From CAWIJJ01 sp963836405 (lineage in GTDB: Bacteria; Acidobacteriota; Terriglobia; Bryobacterales; Bryobacteraceae): a DNA stretch of 64,000 bases. The notes under the pieces were generated by a model. That model searched no databases. It had not been told where the DNA came from and saw only the letters and a program-made list of their open reading frames with translations. Position 1 is the stretch's first letter, and each line of letters opens with the position of its first letter. The DNA is taken from the NCBI GenBank assembly GCA_963836405.1, contig CAWIJL010000017.1, positions 124,001 through 188,000 of the forward strand, given 5' to 3'. The position numbers and the translations under genes were made by a program. Of this stretch, positions 8,261 to 17,376 are shown piece after piece.

Positions 8261-8941
8261 TTACTGCTTCTTCATGGCCACCGTGACGGTAATTTGCGCC
8301 GGCGAGACAAAGCGCACGTACGAGTCTTCAAGAAACGCATTGACCCGGAACTCGGACGTGCCGATCACGCCCGAAACATCCACCGGATCGGTGGCCACCG
8401 ACGCGATCCGCGCTACGTGGCTCGCCGGTCCCATAATCTCGACCTGCTGCGGATTCGTCACCCAGTTTCCGACCACATACCCATTCCTTCCCTGGCCGGT
8501 GAAGCGCGGAACCACCGGAACAAACCGCCGCAACGCCAGTTCGAATGTGAATCGCACCGCCGACGGAACCGAGCGCAGCAGGCGCACTCCCCGTGGCAGC
8601 CTCACGGCGGAATCGTCGATCGGGAACGTGCGTTGCCCGGGCCGCACGTTCGACATATCGAGTATTACCTCGGGTGGAGCCGTGCCGGAGATGGCGCGCA
8701 GGTTACCCGACGATCCGGTGATTTCGAGCGATACCTTGTCCACGGGCGGGGAGCTGATTTCCAGTTCGTCTGGTAGGTTCTTGTATTCCAGGCCGGCTGA
8801 GGTGAACATATCGAGCTCGGGTTCGCGTGCGACGAATGCCCAGATAGTCACCGACACCGCCAGCGCCAGCAGTTTCCATCCCGCGTTATCGAAAATCAGC
8901 CCCGCCAGGCGCTTGGGATATAGTCCGGCACGCGCCTTCAT
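8261..8941 (-). CDS. cdaR: YbbR-domain protein, c-di-AMP cyclase regulator
   Basis: A 226-residue membrane-anchored protein. The single N-terminal membrane segment (GWKLLALAVSVTIWAFVA, about residues 21-38) is followed by repeats of the YbbR type facing the periplasm. In Firmicutes CdaR modulates the diadenylate cyclase CdaA. Its start overlaps the cdaA stop by 4 nt (ATGA) and glmM follows, so the conserved three-gene order is intact. YbbR repeats are divergent, so the assignment rests equally on topology and on context. Confidence 0.85.
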   Translation of the reverse strand: MKARAGLYPKRLAGLIFDNAGWKLLALAVSVTIWAFVAREPELDMFTSAGLEYKNLPDELEISSPPVDKVSLEITGSSGNLRAISGTAPPEVILDMSNVRPGQRTFPIDDSAVRLPRGVRLLRSVPSAVRFTFELALRRFVPVVPRFTGQGRNGYVVGNWVTNPQQVEIMGPASHVARIASVATDPVDVSGVIGTSEFRVNAFLEDSYVRFVSPAQITVTVAMKKQ

Positions 8942-9807
8942 GGCTGTTTCACCCGGTCGGCGGACGGGTTCTCCTGCGCGCCCGGAACCTCGCGCGTGAG
9001 CGGAATATCCGCCGCGAACTCGTCGATGTGCATGGGAGTGGGCCGCTGAATCTCGAAGTGCCGGTGAACGCGCTCGGATACCTCCTCGGTGCTGATGCCC
9101 TGGATAAGTTCGCCGAAGGCGGCAACCGAAATTCGTCCGGTCTCCTCGGAGACCACGATCGACAGGCAGTCCGTCTCCTCGGTGATTCCGATGGCCGCGC
9201 GATGGCGCGTGCCCAACTGTTGCGAAAGCGTCGGATTGGTTGTCAGCGGCAGGAAGCAGGCCGCCGCGGCCACGCGTTCCTTCTGCACGATGACCGCGCC
9301 GTCGTGCAGCGGCAGGCCCGGTTGAAATATGGAAAGGAGAAGGTCGCGGGAAAGCCGCGCCTCCAGGCTCACCCCGCTCTCGATGAAGGTCCGCAGGCCT
9401 ATGTCCCGCTCGAGCACGATCAACGCCCCGGTCCTCGCGCTCGCCAACCGCTCCACGGCGAACAGAATGTCGTTGATCGATTCGGGCACGCGCATGCCGC
9501 CGCCCATTCCCAACCAGCGTTTTCGTCCCAGGCGCGCAAGCGTCCGCCGGATTTCAGACTGGAACAGGACAATGACCGCCAGTCCGATATTCGGCACGAT
9601 CAGGGAGAGCACGAAGCGCAAGGCCTCGAGGCCCGACCACGACGCCACGGCATACAGCGACACCATGATCAGAATGCCGATGAGGATATGACCCGCGCGC
9701 GTTCCCCGCACCGCCATCAGCGCCTGGTAGACCAGAAACGCAACGACCAGGATATCGACGATCCCGATCGCGTCCAGCCTCGGCAATAATGGAAAGTAGC
9801 GGAGCAT
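8938..9807 (-). CDS. cdaA: Diadenylate cyclase
   Basis: Makes the second messenger c-di-AMP from two ATP. Three hydrophobic segments occupy about residues 10-75, followed by a DisA_N catalytic domain with both signature motifs: DGA (LPLHDGAVIV) and RHR (GTRHRAAIG). The length of 289 residues is normal for CdaA. It begins the cdaA-cdaR-glmM operon. In Firmicutes c-di-AMP controls osmolyte transport and cell-wall homeostasis; its role in this lineage is less studied. The region 9808-9925 between this gene and the divergent one should hold both promoters, but I see no strong consensus match. Confidence 0.95.
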   Translation of the reverse strand: MLRYFPLLPRLDAIGIVDILVVAFLVYQALMAVRGTRAGHILIGILIMVSLYAVASWSGLEALRFVLSLIVPNIGLAVIVLFQSEIRRTLARLGRKRWLGMGGGMRVPESINDILFAVERLASARTGALIVLERDIGLRTFIESGVSLEARLSRDLLLSIFQPGLPLHDGAVIVQKERVAAAACFLPLTTNPTLSQQLGTRHRAAIGITEETDCLSIVVSEETGRISVAAFGELIQGISTEEVSERVHRHFEIQRPTPMHIDEFAADIPLTREVPGAQENPSADRVKQP

Positions 9808-9925
9808 AGGTTAGCCGGCTGTGTTCACGCGTAGATTCCGCCAAACACTTATCTTAGCGTGCCTCGGCGCGAACAGCCCGCCGAAACGCTCCCCACCAAT
9901 GGGGGTAACCACTTAAGCCAATCGG

Positions 9926-10447
9926 ATGCCCGATTCTGCAAATGCCCCGGCGGGCATGGTACGCTACCAAGTTATGCTCATTTCGGATGTCTATCTGGCT
10001 CTCGGCCAGGAGGCGTTTGGACAATTGATCCGTAGCATCTCCATCGGGAAACTCAGAACCTATCAGATGTACGAGGCGTTCAAGGTCCGCGCCCACCTGC
10101 AAAAGGTGAACACGGAAGGCTTGCGGAAGGCAGTGCCCCGGTTCTGGGAGCGGATCAAGGGCGGCGACGAAGAGTTCGGTAAGGAACTGGCACAGGCAGT
10201 GCTGGTTTCCAAGCTGGAGTTGATTACGCAGGTGCTCGACTTTTTAGGAGTGCCCCACGAAAACGGCTTTTTTGCAAAGGACGTCGATGCGAAGCCGTAT
10301 TTTACGGACGGTTGGGAGAATCGGGTGTTCGAAAAATTTAAGAGCGACTTTTCGGAACCGGTTCTCCTTTTCTATATCAACCACTTGCGATGGGAGCTGC
10401 TTGCCGCGACGGAACCCTACCGGCCAGCCGCTTCCGAGCCGGTCTAG
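9926..10447 (+). CDS. Conserved protein of unknown function
   Basis: A predicted soluble protein of up to 173 residues, without a signal peptide or clear motif. The sequence from MLISDVYLALG onward looks well conserved, so the real start may be ATG 9974 rather than 9926 or 9956. It is helical and charged (KVRAHLQKVNTEGLRKAVPRFWERI) and ends in a hydrophobic-aromatic segment (VLLFYINHLRWELLA). It is divergent from cdaA and convergent with nothing nearby. I do not recognise the family with certainty; codon use and the intact frame support a real gene. Confidence 0.7.
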   Translation: MPDSANAPAGMVRYQVMLISDVYLALGQEAFGQLIRSISIGKLRTYQMYEAFKVRAHLQKVNTEGLRKAVPRFWERIKGGDEEFGKELAQAVLVSKLELITQVLDFLGVPHENGFFAKDVDAKPYFTDGWENRVFEKFKSDFSEPVLLFYINHLRWELLAATEPYRPAASEPV

Positions 10448-10780
10448 TTTCGGCTTACGACGTGCAGATGTATTGTTCGAACCATGACAGTTTGTTACCG
10501 CGGCACAGCTTGTGTTCGTCTCATCCCACCCCGGAAACTGTTGATTTCTATATCCGAAAATCCATTATCGCGATATCGGCGGGTTTGGTGTGGGGGCAAC
10601 GGACTGTCGGGTTTTTATGCACCGGGGGTATGGAATGCGCGATAACCCCCACCGGGCAATATGGTATTCCGGATCGGGTGCGATCTCAAATCAGGCGAGG
10701 TGCCGGTTATGAATCACTGTGACTTTCATTATTCCCACTTGCTTCCCAAGAAGCCGGGGATTCTCCCGCTAGAGGAGACA
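10448..10780. other. Intergenic stretch without recognised gene
   Basis: About 330 bp lower in GC than the flanks, with no convincing coding frame. A frame from ATG 10661 runs in phase into the zinc-ribbon gene but its first 40 residues look non-conserved. No tRNA, terminator or repeat was recognised. It probably carries the promoter and leader of the zinc-ribbon gene. Confidence 0.5.
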
Positions 10781-10951
10781 ATGACCAAGAAGTGCCGCCG
10801 TTGCGGCGCCGAATTTGTCACCAGGTCCCGGATCCGGAAACGGTGCGATGTTTGCCAGACAGTGGTTTCCGCCGAAAAGCAGAAAAAGGCCAATGAGCGC
10901 TTGAAAGCGCGGCGCGCGGCGCGCCGCCTGTGCCTGCTCAAGGCGAGCTAA
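10781..10951 (+). CDS. Small zinc-ribbon protein
   Basis: Fifty-six residues with two CxxC pairs (KKCRRCGAEF and KRCDVCQ) 17 residues apart, a compact zinc ribbon, followed by a strongly basic tail (KKANERLKARRAARRL) likely to contact nucleic acid. I start it at ATG 10781 because a GAGGAG ribosome site sits just before it and the upstream in-phase residues look non-coding. It ends just before the inverted repeat at 10971-11006. The function is unknown; ribosome or RNA binding is a guess from charge. Confidence 0.65.
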   Translation: MTKKCRRCGAEFVTRSRIRKRCDVCQTVVSAEKQKKANERLKARRAARRLCLLKAS

Positions 10952-10970
10952 GAACGACATATTCTGGTGT

Positions 10971-11006
10971 GCCTGCACCCCCGGCGCGTCCGCCGGGGGT
11001 GCAGGC
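10971..11006. terminator. Long hairpin between convergent genes
   Basis: A perfect 16-bp stem, GCCTGCACCCCCGGCG paired with its complement at 10991-11006, around a 4-nt loop (10987-10990). It lies between the zinc-ribbon gene (+) and ispF (-), where a bidirectional terminator is expected. No T-run follows on either strand, so it is not a canonical intrinsic terminator; it could also act as an mRNA 3' stabiliser. Confidence 0.7.
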
Positions 11007-11009
11007 CGC

Positions 11010-11492
11010 CTATACCCGTTCTATCGCGACGATGGCCTGAGATTCGGCGGACCGGCCTTCCCCGACCGGACCGACTCCTTCGGCGGTTTTGAACTTCACC
11101 GATACCCGGTCTACGTCGAGTTCGAGCACGTCGGCCAACCGCTGGCGGATGGCGGCACGGTAGTCCTTCAGCTTCGGCCGCTCCAGAATCACGGTCGAGT
11201 CTACATTCACGATGCGAAAGCCGGCGGCACCAGCCAGGTCCCTGGCATAGCGCAGGAATACCAGGCTGTCGGATCCTTTCCAGCGCGGGTCGGAGTCGGG
11301 AAAGTGCATGCCGATGTCGCCCAGAGCCGCGGCGCCCAGGATGGCGTCGGTGACGGCATGAGCCAGAACATCCGCGTCGGAGTGGCCTTCGAGGCCGAAT
11401 TCACAGGCCACCGCGACACCGCCGAGGATCATGGGACGTCCGGCTGCGATGCGATGCACATCCCAGCCCAGCCCCACCCGTACCTCGCTCAA
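11010..11492 (-). CDS. ispF: 2-C-methyl-D-erythritol 2,4-cyclodiphosphate synthase
   Basis: Fifth enzyme of the MEP isoprenoid pathway; forms the cyclic diphosphate and releases CMP. The zinc ligands are in GWDVHRI near residue 10 and in the GHSDADV motif near residue 42, and the FPDSDPRWKGSDS loop near residue 66 binds substrate. The 160-residue length is normal. Its start overlaps the ispD stop by 4 nt (ATGA), so the pair is translationally coupled; in some bacteria the two are fused. Confidence 0.96.
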   Translation of the reverse strand: MSEVRVGLGWDVHRIAAGRPMILGGVAVACEFGLEGHSDADVLAHAVTDAILGAAALGDIGMHFPDSDPRWKGSDSLVFLRYARDLAGAAGFRIVNVDSTVILERPKLKDYRAAIRQRLADVLELDVDRVSVKFKTAEGVGPVGEGRSAESQAIVAIERV

Positions 11493-12226
11493 CCAGCGGC
11501 CTCCCGGGCGCCCATTTCCTCCTGAAGAAACAGGTTCGCCAGGTGCATGTCGCCGGGCTTGGTGATCTTGATGTTGCGGTCGGTGCCCGGCACCACGCTG
11601 ACCTCGATGTCCATGCGCTCCACCAGGCTGGACTCGTCGGTCCCGTTGAATCCATCCTCCCGCGCCGACTGGAACGCGCGCGTGATGATGTCGTAGCGGA
11701 AGACCTGGGGTGTCTGCGCCATCACCAGCTTCTCGCGCGGCAGGGTGGCGCGGATGCGGACGTGGCCGGTTCCCCGGGTGACCTGCTTGACGGTGTCCAC
11801 AGCCGGCACCCCGACGATGGCGGCTCCGGTTTCAGCGGCCTCGTCGAAGACGTTGTGGATGGTTTCCAGGTCGATGAAGGGACGAACCGCGTCGTGTACC
11901 GCCACCAGGTCCGTGTCGGCGCTCAGGCTGGCGAGCGCGTTTTCCACCGACTGCTGGCGGCTGTTGCCGCCCTCCACCAGACGCACGCGCGGCCCGGGAA
12001 ACTCGGCCGCCAGCATCTCTTCCACCCACGGCAGGTCGTCCGCGCGAACGGCTACCACGATGTCGTTGACCCGGTCCGAGGCCGCGAACTTCCGGACCGT
12101 GTGCATCAGGATGGGCGAGTTATCGAGCAACATGAACTGCTTGCGGCTGGTACCGGCCCTCTCGGCGGAGCCCCTTCCCATACGCGTGCCCAGGCCCGCG
12201 GCGGGCAAAATCACGGCAATCCTCAT
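11489..12226 (-). CDS. ispD: 2-C-methyl-D-erythritol 4-phosphate cytidylyltransferase
   Basis: Third enzyme of the MEP pathway; transfers CMP from CTP to methylerythritol phosphate. The CTP-binding loop ILPAAGLGTRMG is at residues 6-17, followed by the Lys of KQFMLL, an HDAVRPFI motif near residue 113 and GVPAVDTVKQV. The 245-residue length fits. It is the middle gene of a minus-strand operon with the PIN-TRAM gene upstream and ispF downstream. Confidence 0.96.
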   Translation of the reverse strand: MRIAVILPAAGLGTRMGRGSAERAGTSRKQFMLLDNSPILMHTVRKFAASDRVNDIVVAVRADDLPWVEEMLAAEFPGPRVRLVEGGNSRQQSVENALASLSADTDLVAVHDAVRPFIDLETIHNVFDEAAETGAAIVGVPAVDTVKQVTRGTGHVRIRATLPREKLVMAQTPQVFRYDIITRAFQSAREDGFNGTDESSLVERMDIEVSVVPGTDRNIKITKPGDMHLANLFLQEEMGAREAAG

Positions 12227-12231
12227 GTGCT

Positions 12232-13317
12232 CTACGATTCTATCGTGGTTTTCTCGGTGGCGACGCCCGGCACCGGCTGCGACTCGGGACGGCGGACCCG
12301 TTCGTGCTTGTCGGCGCCGGCGGCCGCGGCGTGTACCCGCTCATCGAACTTCCCGAAGATCATCTTTCCCGCGGTTGTTTGCAGAACGCTGGTGACGGAG
12401 ATGTCGATGGTTTTGGAGATCATCTTCCGGGCGTTATCCACTACCACCATGGTGCCGTCGTCCAGGTAGGCCACACCCTGGTTGTACTCTTTACCTTCCT
12501 TGAGGATGAACACGCGCATGGTTTCCCCCGGCAGCACGATGGGCTTCAGCGAGTTGGCCAGTTCGTTGATGTTCAGCACCTCGACCCCGTGGAGTTGCGC
12601 CACCTTGTTCAGGTTGAAATCGTTGGTGATGATCTTGCAGTCGTAGACCTTGGCCAGCTCGATCAGCTTCATATCCACTTCGCGCACGTGGGGAAAGTCC
12701 TCCTCCACGATCTGCACGTTGAGGTGCACCATTTTCTGGATGCGCTGGAGAATATCCAGGCCGCGGCGGCCCCGGTTGCGCTTCATGGAGTCGGCCGAGT
12801 CCGCCACAAGCTGCAGTTCCCGCAGCACGAACTGCGGAATCACCAGCACGCCGTCGAGAAACCCGGTCTCGGCGATATCCGCAATGCGGCCGTCGATAAT
12901 GACGCTGGTATCCAGGATTTTGAAGGACTTTTTCGAGGATTTTTCTACCCCGAAAAGACCTCCGAGCGCCGCCAGGTTCAGCATGTCGCCTTTCTTGGCG
13001 CCTACCACCAGCCCGACGTACATCATCAGCAGCAGCAGGCACACCTGGAGAAAAGGCTCGGGCGACGCACGGCTCAAAACCAGGGACATCAGGAAAGCCC
13101 CGATGATTCCGAGAACGGATCCGAATGCCGCACCGATCAGCCGCTTCAGGCTGACCTGTTCGAGCCGGATTTCAAAGAAAATGATGGCGCCGCCAAACAG
13201 TAGCCCTCCCAGGGCTGCGAGCCATGGTTGAGATTGAAAAGGATGGAGTTGGTAAGCGGAAAATACGAGGACCAGGACGAAAATTATGCGGACTATCAAA
13301 ATATCGAGCACGCGCAC
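12232..13317 (-). CDS. Membrane-anchored PIN/TRAM-domain protein (YacL-like)
   Basis: A 361-residue protein with four hydrophobic segments in the first ~115 residues, then a PIN nuclease domain opening with KILDTSVIIDGRI, in which the Asp is the first metal ligand. A TRAM-type RNA-binding segment (VLPGETMRVFILKEGKEYNQ) follows near residue 260, and the last ~35 residues are charged and disordered. This is the YacL family, commonly adjacent to ispD and ispF as here. It is suspected to act as a ribonuclease at the membrane; direct evidence for that role is limited. Confidence 0.88.
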   Translation of the reverse strand: MRVLDILIVRIIFVLVLVFSAYQLHPFQSQPWLAALGGLLFGGAIIFFEIRLEQVSLKRLIGAAFGSVLGIIGAFLMSLVLSRASPEPFLQVCLLLLMMYVGLVVGAKKGDMLNLAALGGLFGVEKSSKKSFKILDTSVIIDGRIADIAETGFLDGVLVIPQFVLRELQLVADSADSMKRNRGRRGLDILQRIQKMVHLNVQIVEEDFPHVREVDMKLIELAKVYDCKIITNDFNLNKVAQLHGVEVLNINELANSLKPIVLPGETMRVFILKEGKEYNQGVAYLDDGTMVVVDNARKMISKTIDISVTSVLQTTAGKMIFGKFDERVHAAAAGADKHERVRRPESQPVPGVATEKTTIES

Positions 13318-13500
13318 CCCCTCGGGCGAAAAAGAGACGGATCAGTTCGTTAGCCGGAACGTGATGGGCGAGTAACGTCGCGCCAAGAGTATAACATCTT
13401 CTGAAAACGGGATCTCGTTCCAATCGTACGGTTTGGCGAGGGAGAGGGAAAATGAGTGACGCGGTGGAGGCCTTTTCAAGCCTCCACCCGAATGTGTATC

Positions 13501-14493
13501 CTACTTGGTGCCTGCGGGACCAACCGGTGCTATGGGCTGAGATGTAAAAGTGATGGTTTTGTCCACAATCAGGGAATCGACTTTCTTCCATTCATTGCCG
13601 ACGTGGCGCAACATTACGGACTGTCCGAGGGCCCACAGGGTGTTTCCTACCTCGGTAGTACGGCAGAGGAAATAGCGGCTCGCCGTCTTGTTGTCTTTCC
13701 AGGTTTCACCGCCATCGTCGCTCGTCAGGAAACCCTTATCGTAGGTGATCCAGCCGCGGCCGCCTTTTTCGAAGTTGACCGACGAGAGCACGTCGGTGAC
13801 CGGGCTCTTTTGAGTATCCCAGGTAAGGCCGCCGTCTTTCGAGCGAAGGATCTGTCCGGCGAAGCCAACCAGCCAGCCATTCTGAGGATCCTTAAAATAA
13901 ACAGCGCTGACCGACCAGGTGGCCTTTTCCGCCTTCATCGTGTTCCAGGTGACGCCGCCATCCTCGGTGCGCAGGATAGTGCCGGCCCATCCGGCAGCCC
14001 ACCCGTGCTTGGTATCGTGGAAATAGATGGTCTCGAGCGTCTGGCGAGTTCCGGTTTTCTGATCTTCCCACGTCTTGCCACCATCGGTAGTGTGCAGAAC
14101 CTTGCCGGCATATCCCGAAACCCACCCTTCATCTCCAACAAAGGAAAGCTCCATCAGATTCTCGGTGGTCTTTGAATCGCGTTTAACCCAGGTTTGGCCG
14201 CCATCGTCGGTGGCCAAAACAGTACCGCCTCTGCCGATAACGAGTCCACGGTTGGCATCGAGAAAGGTGATAGCGCGGAGGTTATTCTCGGCCTTCGTCT
14301 CGCGTTGTTCCCATTTGTTGCCGCCGTCCTTGGTAAACCACACGGTGCCCTGAGCGCAGACAGCGTAAACCTTTGAGCTGTCGGGAGATGCGAAATCCCT
14401 GAGCCAGCAGGAGCGCCTTTGCTCCTGCTCCTGGGCGGCGAGCGGAAGCAAGGTAATCCCCAAAAGCCCGATCAGGGCCATCGTTCTCGACAT
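13501..14493 (-). CDS. YCF48/BNR-repeat beta-propeller protein, secreted
   Basis: A 330-residue protein with a signal peptide (MSRTMALIGLLGITLLPLAA) and repeated units of the form DGGxTW (DGGNKWEQ, DDGGQTWVK, TDGGKTWED, EDGGVTWNT, KDGGLTWDT, DDGGETWKD). The six copies indicate a six- or seven-bladed beta-propeller of the YCF48/photosynthesis-system-II-assembly-factor-like family. In non-phototrophs these proteins are exported and their partners are mostly unknown. I start at ATG 14493 behind GGGAGGATAC. It stands alone. Confidence 0.85.
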   Translation of the reverse strand: MSRTMALIGLLGITLLPLAAQEQEQRRSCWLRDFASPDSSKVYAVCAQGTVWFTKDGGNKWEQRETKAENNLRAITFLDANRGLVIGRGGTVLATDDGGQTWVKRDSKTTENLMELSFVGDEGWVSGYAGKVLHTTDGGKTWEDQKTGTRQTLETIYFHDTKHGWAAGWAGTILRTEDGGVTWNTMKAEKATWSVSAVYFKDPQNGWLVGFAGQILRSKDGGLTWDTQKSPVTDVLSSVNFEKGGRGWITYDKGFLTSDDGGETWKDNKTASRYFLCRTTEVGNTLWALGQSVMLRHVGNEWKKVDSLIVDKTITFTSQPIAPVGPAGTK

Positions 14494-14615
14494 GTATCCT
14501 CCCGACTGCAATGTTTTGTGTCTTAGATATGTTCGTCCGAAAAGGCCGGAAGGTTACATCTCGCCGGTAACTCCCGGCGAAAAGCACTGCATTTTTCGGT
14601 TGCGAGCCGTTCCGC

Positions 14616-16301
14616 CTACTCGAATTTCAAGCCGCGCAGCACGGCGCGCGCCTCGGCGATCTGCCGAACCAACTGCTGCCGGTGACGGGCGGCTTGGTTG
14701 TCGATGTTGCGCCCGGGGTTGGCGAGTTCCGCCTCGATTTCCTCGAGGTAGCCCTTCGAGATCCCCGCATTCCGCCGGGCGGTGGCCGGATTCTGGAAGC
14801 CGCCCCCGTCCACTGTGACGTAAACCGGTGTGGTGTGCGCCACCTGCCCGACTCCCGCCTCGCATTTTGCCGCGATCCAGATGCCGTGGCCCGGCCTGAG
14901 TTCCAACTGCGCGGTCAACCGTTCCGCCCGGACACCTACCGACCGTGCCAGTATCTGCCCGTGGCCGACGATCTCGAGCGATTTCAGCGGAACCTGCCCG
15001 GCCTGTCCCCAAGCTTCGGCCGCAATGTTCAACACCGTCCCCGGCGGGACATCCAGCGTATCGCCGGGAAGCTTGCCATTCACCGTCAGCGCGATCATCG
15101 GGCCCGTGGATACGAACGTGTGCCCGGCTTTCATGCCGGCCATCCACGACTCGAAAGTGAGCGCACCGCTGGTGTAGGTGTAGAAACGCGCGTTACCGAT
15201 CTGCGCTCCCCGCGTCTCGCTAAACCCGTAAGCCGGTCCGGTGCCGCACCACGGAAAATCGGAGCCGGCCAGCGCCGTCAGCCGGTAGCCCATGTCGAGG
15301 AAATGATAGTAGTATTCGACCGGCAGCGGGCCCGGAGTCACGCAGAATTGCGCCAACTCGAGGAAGTCCGTCTTGCCGCGCAGGGTGTTCAGCACCATGC
15401 CGCGATAGCCGTGAAAGCTGATGCCCTGGTGGGCAAATCCGGTCAGGCCGCCGAGTTCGTGGACCCGGTCGAAAAGGCGGTCGTAGGAATAATAATCGGA
15501 TTGGAAGCGCACGAACTCGCGTTGGCCCAGGGAGATGGTGTGACCGATCTCCGGGGTGCGCGGCTCCTCCTGTCCGGGCGACAGGATCCGCCCGTCCTCC
15601 ATGTAACGCCCGCGGTCGCCGAAAGCGTATTGCGCGAAGTAGGTGGTCCAGAAATCGCCCATCTGCAGCAGATTTCCGACACTGATATCCTCGGCGGCGA
15701 TCCAGCGCGCGATCTTGGGGTCATCGGCCGGCGACCGCCGCAAGTGAATATGGTCGTCGGCCGAGTACCAGCCGCGCGCCGGCATGTCGATCCAGCGGGC
15801 CATCCGGAACTCGCGATCCACCCGGGCATCAGGCGCGAGGTTGAGCGTTGCCTGCTGCTGCGTGTACTCGAAGCCCTTGGCGATGGTGAGCCGGTAGGCG
15901 CCCGGCGGCAGGGTCACATCGAAGCCGCCATCGACGTAGAACGAACCGTCCGGCTGGAGGGCATAGCCCTCGGCCCTATCGTCTTGTCCCCACATCACGG
16001 CGATCGCCTGCCGCGGGATGGGGATGGCGGACTCGCTGACCGCAACCGCGCCGCGAACCCTGGGCCGGTTACCGGCGGCATCCTCGAGGCGCACGCGCAC
16101 CGGCGTCGGCCGGCCCGCCGGGTCCAAAATACGCACCGAGAGGGTAGCGTCGCGGGTCGCCTGCGCCGCATGCATCAGCGCCAGGACGAAGAGGCCGGCG
16201 AGCGCCAGGCGGAGCGCATACCGCCGCCGGAAGGTGCGATTCACAACGGCGGCCGCGGCGATGGCGGCCAGCAAAGCGATCAGGACGGAAACAGGGCCCA
16301 C
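14616..16301 (-). CDS. CehA/McbA-type metallohydrolase (PHP-like), membrane-anchored
   Basis: A 561-residue protein with one or two N-terminal hydrophobic segments (VSVLIALLAAIAAAAVV and LRLALAGLFVLALM), then a carboxypeptidase-regulatory-like beta domain, then a PHP-type metal-dependent domain beginning YSADDHIHLRRS near residue 183. A second His-containing segment, GGLTGFAHQG, lies near residue 290, and AGSDFPWCGTG near residue 345 completes the site. CehA/McbA is the carbaryl-hydrolase superfamily, but substrates of the many environmental homologues are unknown. The start appears to be GTG. Function beyond hydrolysis of an ester or phosphoester is not supported. Confidence 0.78.
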   Translation of the reverse strand: MGPVSVLIALLAAIAAAAVVNRTFRRRYALRLALAGLFVLALMHAAQATRDATLSVRILDPAGRPTPVRVRLEDAAGNRPRVRGAVAVSESAIPIPRQAIAVMWGQDDRAEGYALQPDGSFYVDGGFDVTLPPGAYRLTIAKGFEYTQQQATLNLAPDARVDREFRMARWIDMPARGWYSADDHIHLRRSPADDPKIARWIAAEDISVGNLLQMGDFWTTYFAQYAFGDRGRYMEDGRILSPGQEEPRTPEIGHTISLGQREFVRFQSDYYSYDRLFDRVHELGGLTGFAHQGISFHGYRGMVLNTLRGKTDFLELAQFCVTPGPLPVEYYYHFLDMGYRLTALAGSDFPWCGTGPAYGFSETRGAQIGNARFYTYTSGALTFESWMAGMKAGHTFVSTGPMIALTVNGKLPGDTLDVPPGTVLNIAAEAWGQAGQVPLKSLEIVGHGQILARSVGVRAERLTAQLELRPGHGIWIAAKCEAGVGQVAHTTPVYVTVDGGGFQNPATARRNAGISKGYLEEIEAELANPGRNIDNQAARHRQQLVRQIAEARAVLRGLKFE

Positions 16302-16471
16302 TCCGGGAAAGACTCCTTTTACGGTTCCGGGAACATCGTATCAGAGTGTCGAGCGTGTGGCTTCTTCACTGCCAGGTTCACGAGGTTTTCCCGGAAATTT
16401 CACCTGCCATGGGGATGGGATGTTCGAGACCCCGCTCGTATGATTGGAAATAGCATTTACGAGGACAAACA

Positions 16472-16834
16472 ATGACAACAACTCAGAAGAAGCGGTTCGA
16501 AAAATCGCTGTCGAAAAAGCGCGATGAGTTGCGAAAGGAAATTGCGGAGCGCCGCGAAGGCCTGGCCGTAGACCCGGAAGGCGATGACATGGAGCATGTC
16601 CGGAGCATGGCGGATCGCGAGCTCGCGATTCAAAGTCTCGATCGGAGCTGCGCCGATCTTCGCCTGGTGGAGAAGGCGCTTGATGAACTCAGGGCCAAAT
16701 CGTTCGGCCTGTGCGGTGAGTGCGGCGAGCCCATCCCGATGAAGCGGTTGGAAGCCATGCCCTGGTCCACTCTTTGCGTCGCCTGCCAGGAGCGCCTGGA
16801 GCGCGGCGGCGGCGCCTACGCTCTCGCCAGTTAG
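16472..16834 (+). CDS. DksA/TraR-family C4 zinc-finger protein
   Basis: A 120-residue protein with an N-terminal coiled-coil (residues 5-75) and a C-terminal zinc finger CGECGEPIPMKRLEAMPWST followed by CVAC, the typical C4 pattern. DksA relatives bind the RNA polymerase secondary channel. At the coiled-coil tip DksA needs two Asp residues; here the region contains DPEGDDMEHV, which could serve but is not an exact match. GAGGACAAACA precedes ATG as ribosome site. It may be co-transcribed with the DUF302 gene 78 bp downstream. Confidence 0.88.
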   Translation: MTTTQKKRFEKSLSKKRDELRKEIAERREGLAVDPEGDDMEHVRSMADRELAIQSLDRSCADLRLVEKALDELRAKSFGLCGECGEPIPMKRLEAMPWSTLCVACQERLERGGGAYALAS

Positions 16835-16912
16835 CCCCCGCCTCAGCCTTCTCCTGAACCCGAGCGACGGCAGCAGCCCTGCCCGGGCGATAATCGAGGT
16901 GGAAGATCCCAG

Positions 16913-17323
16913 ATGGAAACAGCTACGGGAGTGCAATACGGTTACGTGCGTCCGGTCGGCCTGCCCTTCGAGGAGGCGATTGTCCGGATGGAGGCGGCGC
17001 TGAAGGCGGAAGGCTTCGGCGTATTGTGCAACATCGATATTCAGGCGAAGTTGCGGGAGAAGCTCGGGGTGGACTTCCCGCGCTATACGATATTGGGCGC
17101 GTGCAATCCGCCGCTGGCGCATCAGGCGCTTCAGGAGGAGATCAATCTCGGCCTCCTGCTGCCCTGCAACGCCGTGGTCTACGAGAAGGACGGTCGCGTG
17201 TGGGCCGGAGTCGTGGATGCGGCGAAAATGCTTTCGGTTGTGGAGAACCCCGGGATGACGCCGATGGCGGAAGAAGTGAACCGGAAGCTGCGGCGGGCGG
17301 TGGATGCGCTGCCCGGCGCGTAG
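16913..17323 (+). CDS. DUF302 domain protein
   Basis: A 136-residue soluble protein of the DUF302 family, matched by PFEEAIVRMEAALKAEGFGV near the N-terminus, the central YTILGACNPPLAHQALQEE segment with its conserved Cys, and LLPCNAVVYE. The function is unknown; genomic neighbours elsewhere often concern sulfur oxidation or stress, and a universal-stress-protein remnant lies just downstream here. GGTGGAAGA upstream of ATG serves as ribosome site. Confidence 0.85.
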   Translation: METATGVQYGYVRPVGLPFEEAIVRMEAALKAEGFGVLCNIDIQAKLREKLGVDFPRYTILGACNPPLAHQALQEEINLGLLLPCNAVVYEKDGRVWAGVVDAAKMLSVVENPGMTPMAEEVNRKLRRAVDALPGA

Positions 17324-17376
17324 CTCCGCCGAACGCTCTCAACTTGCCGCTGCGCCCCGGCTAACACCGGGTGTTG

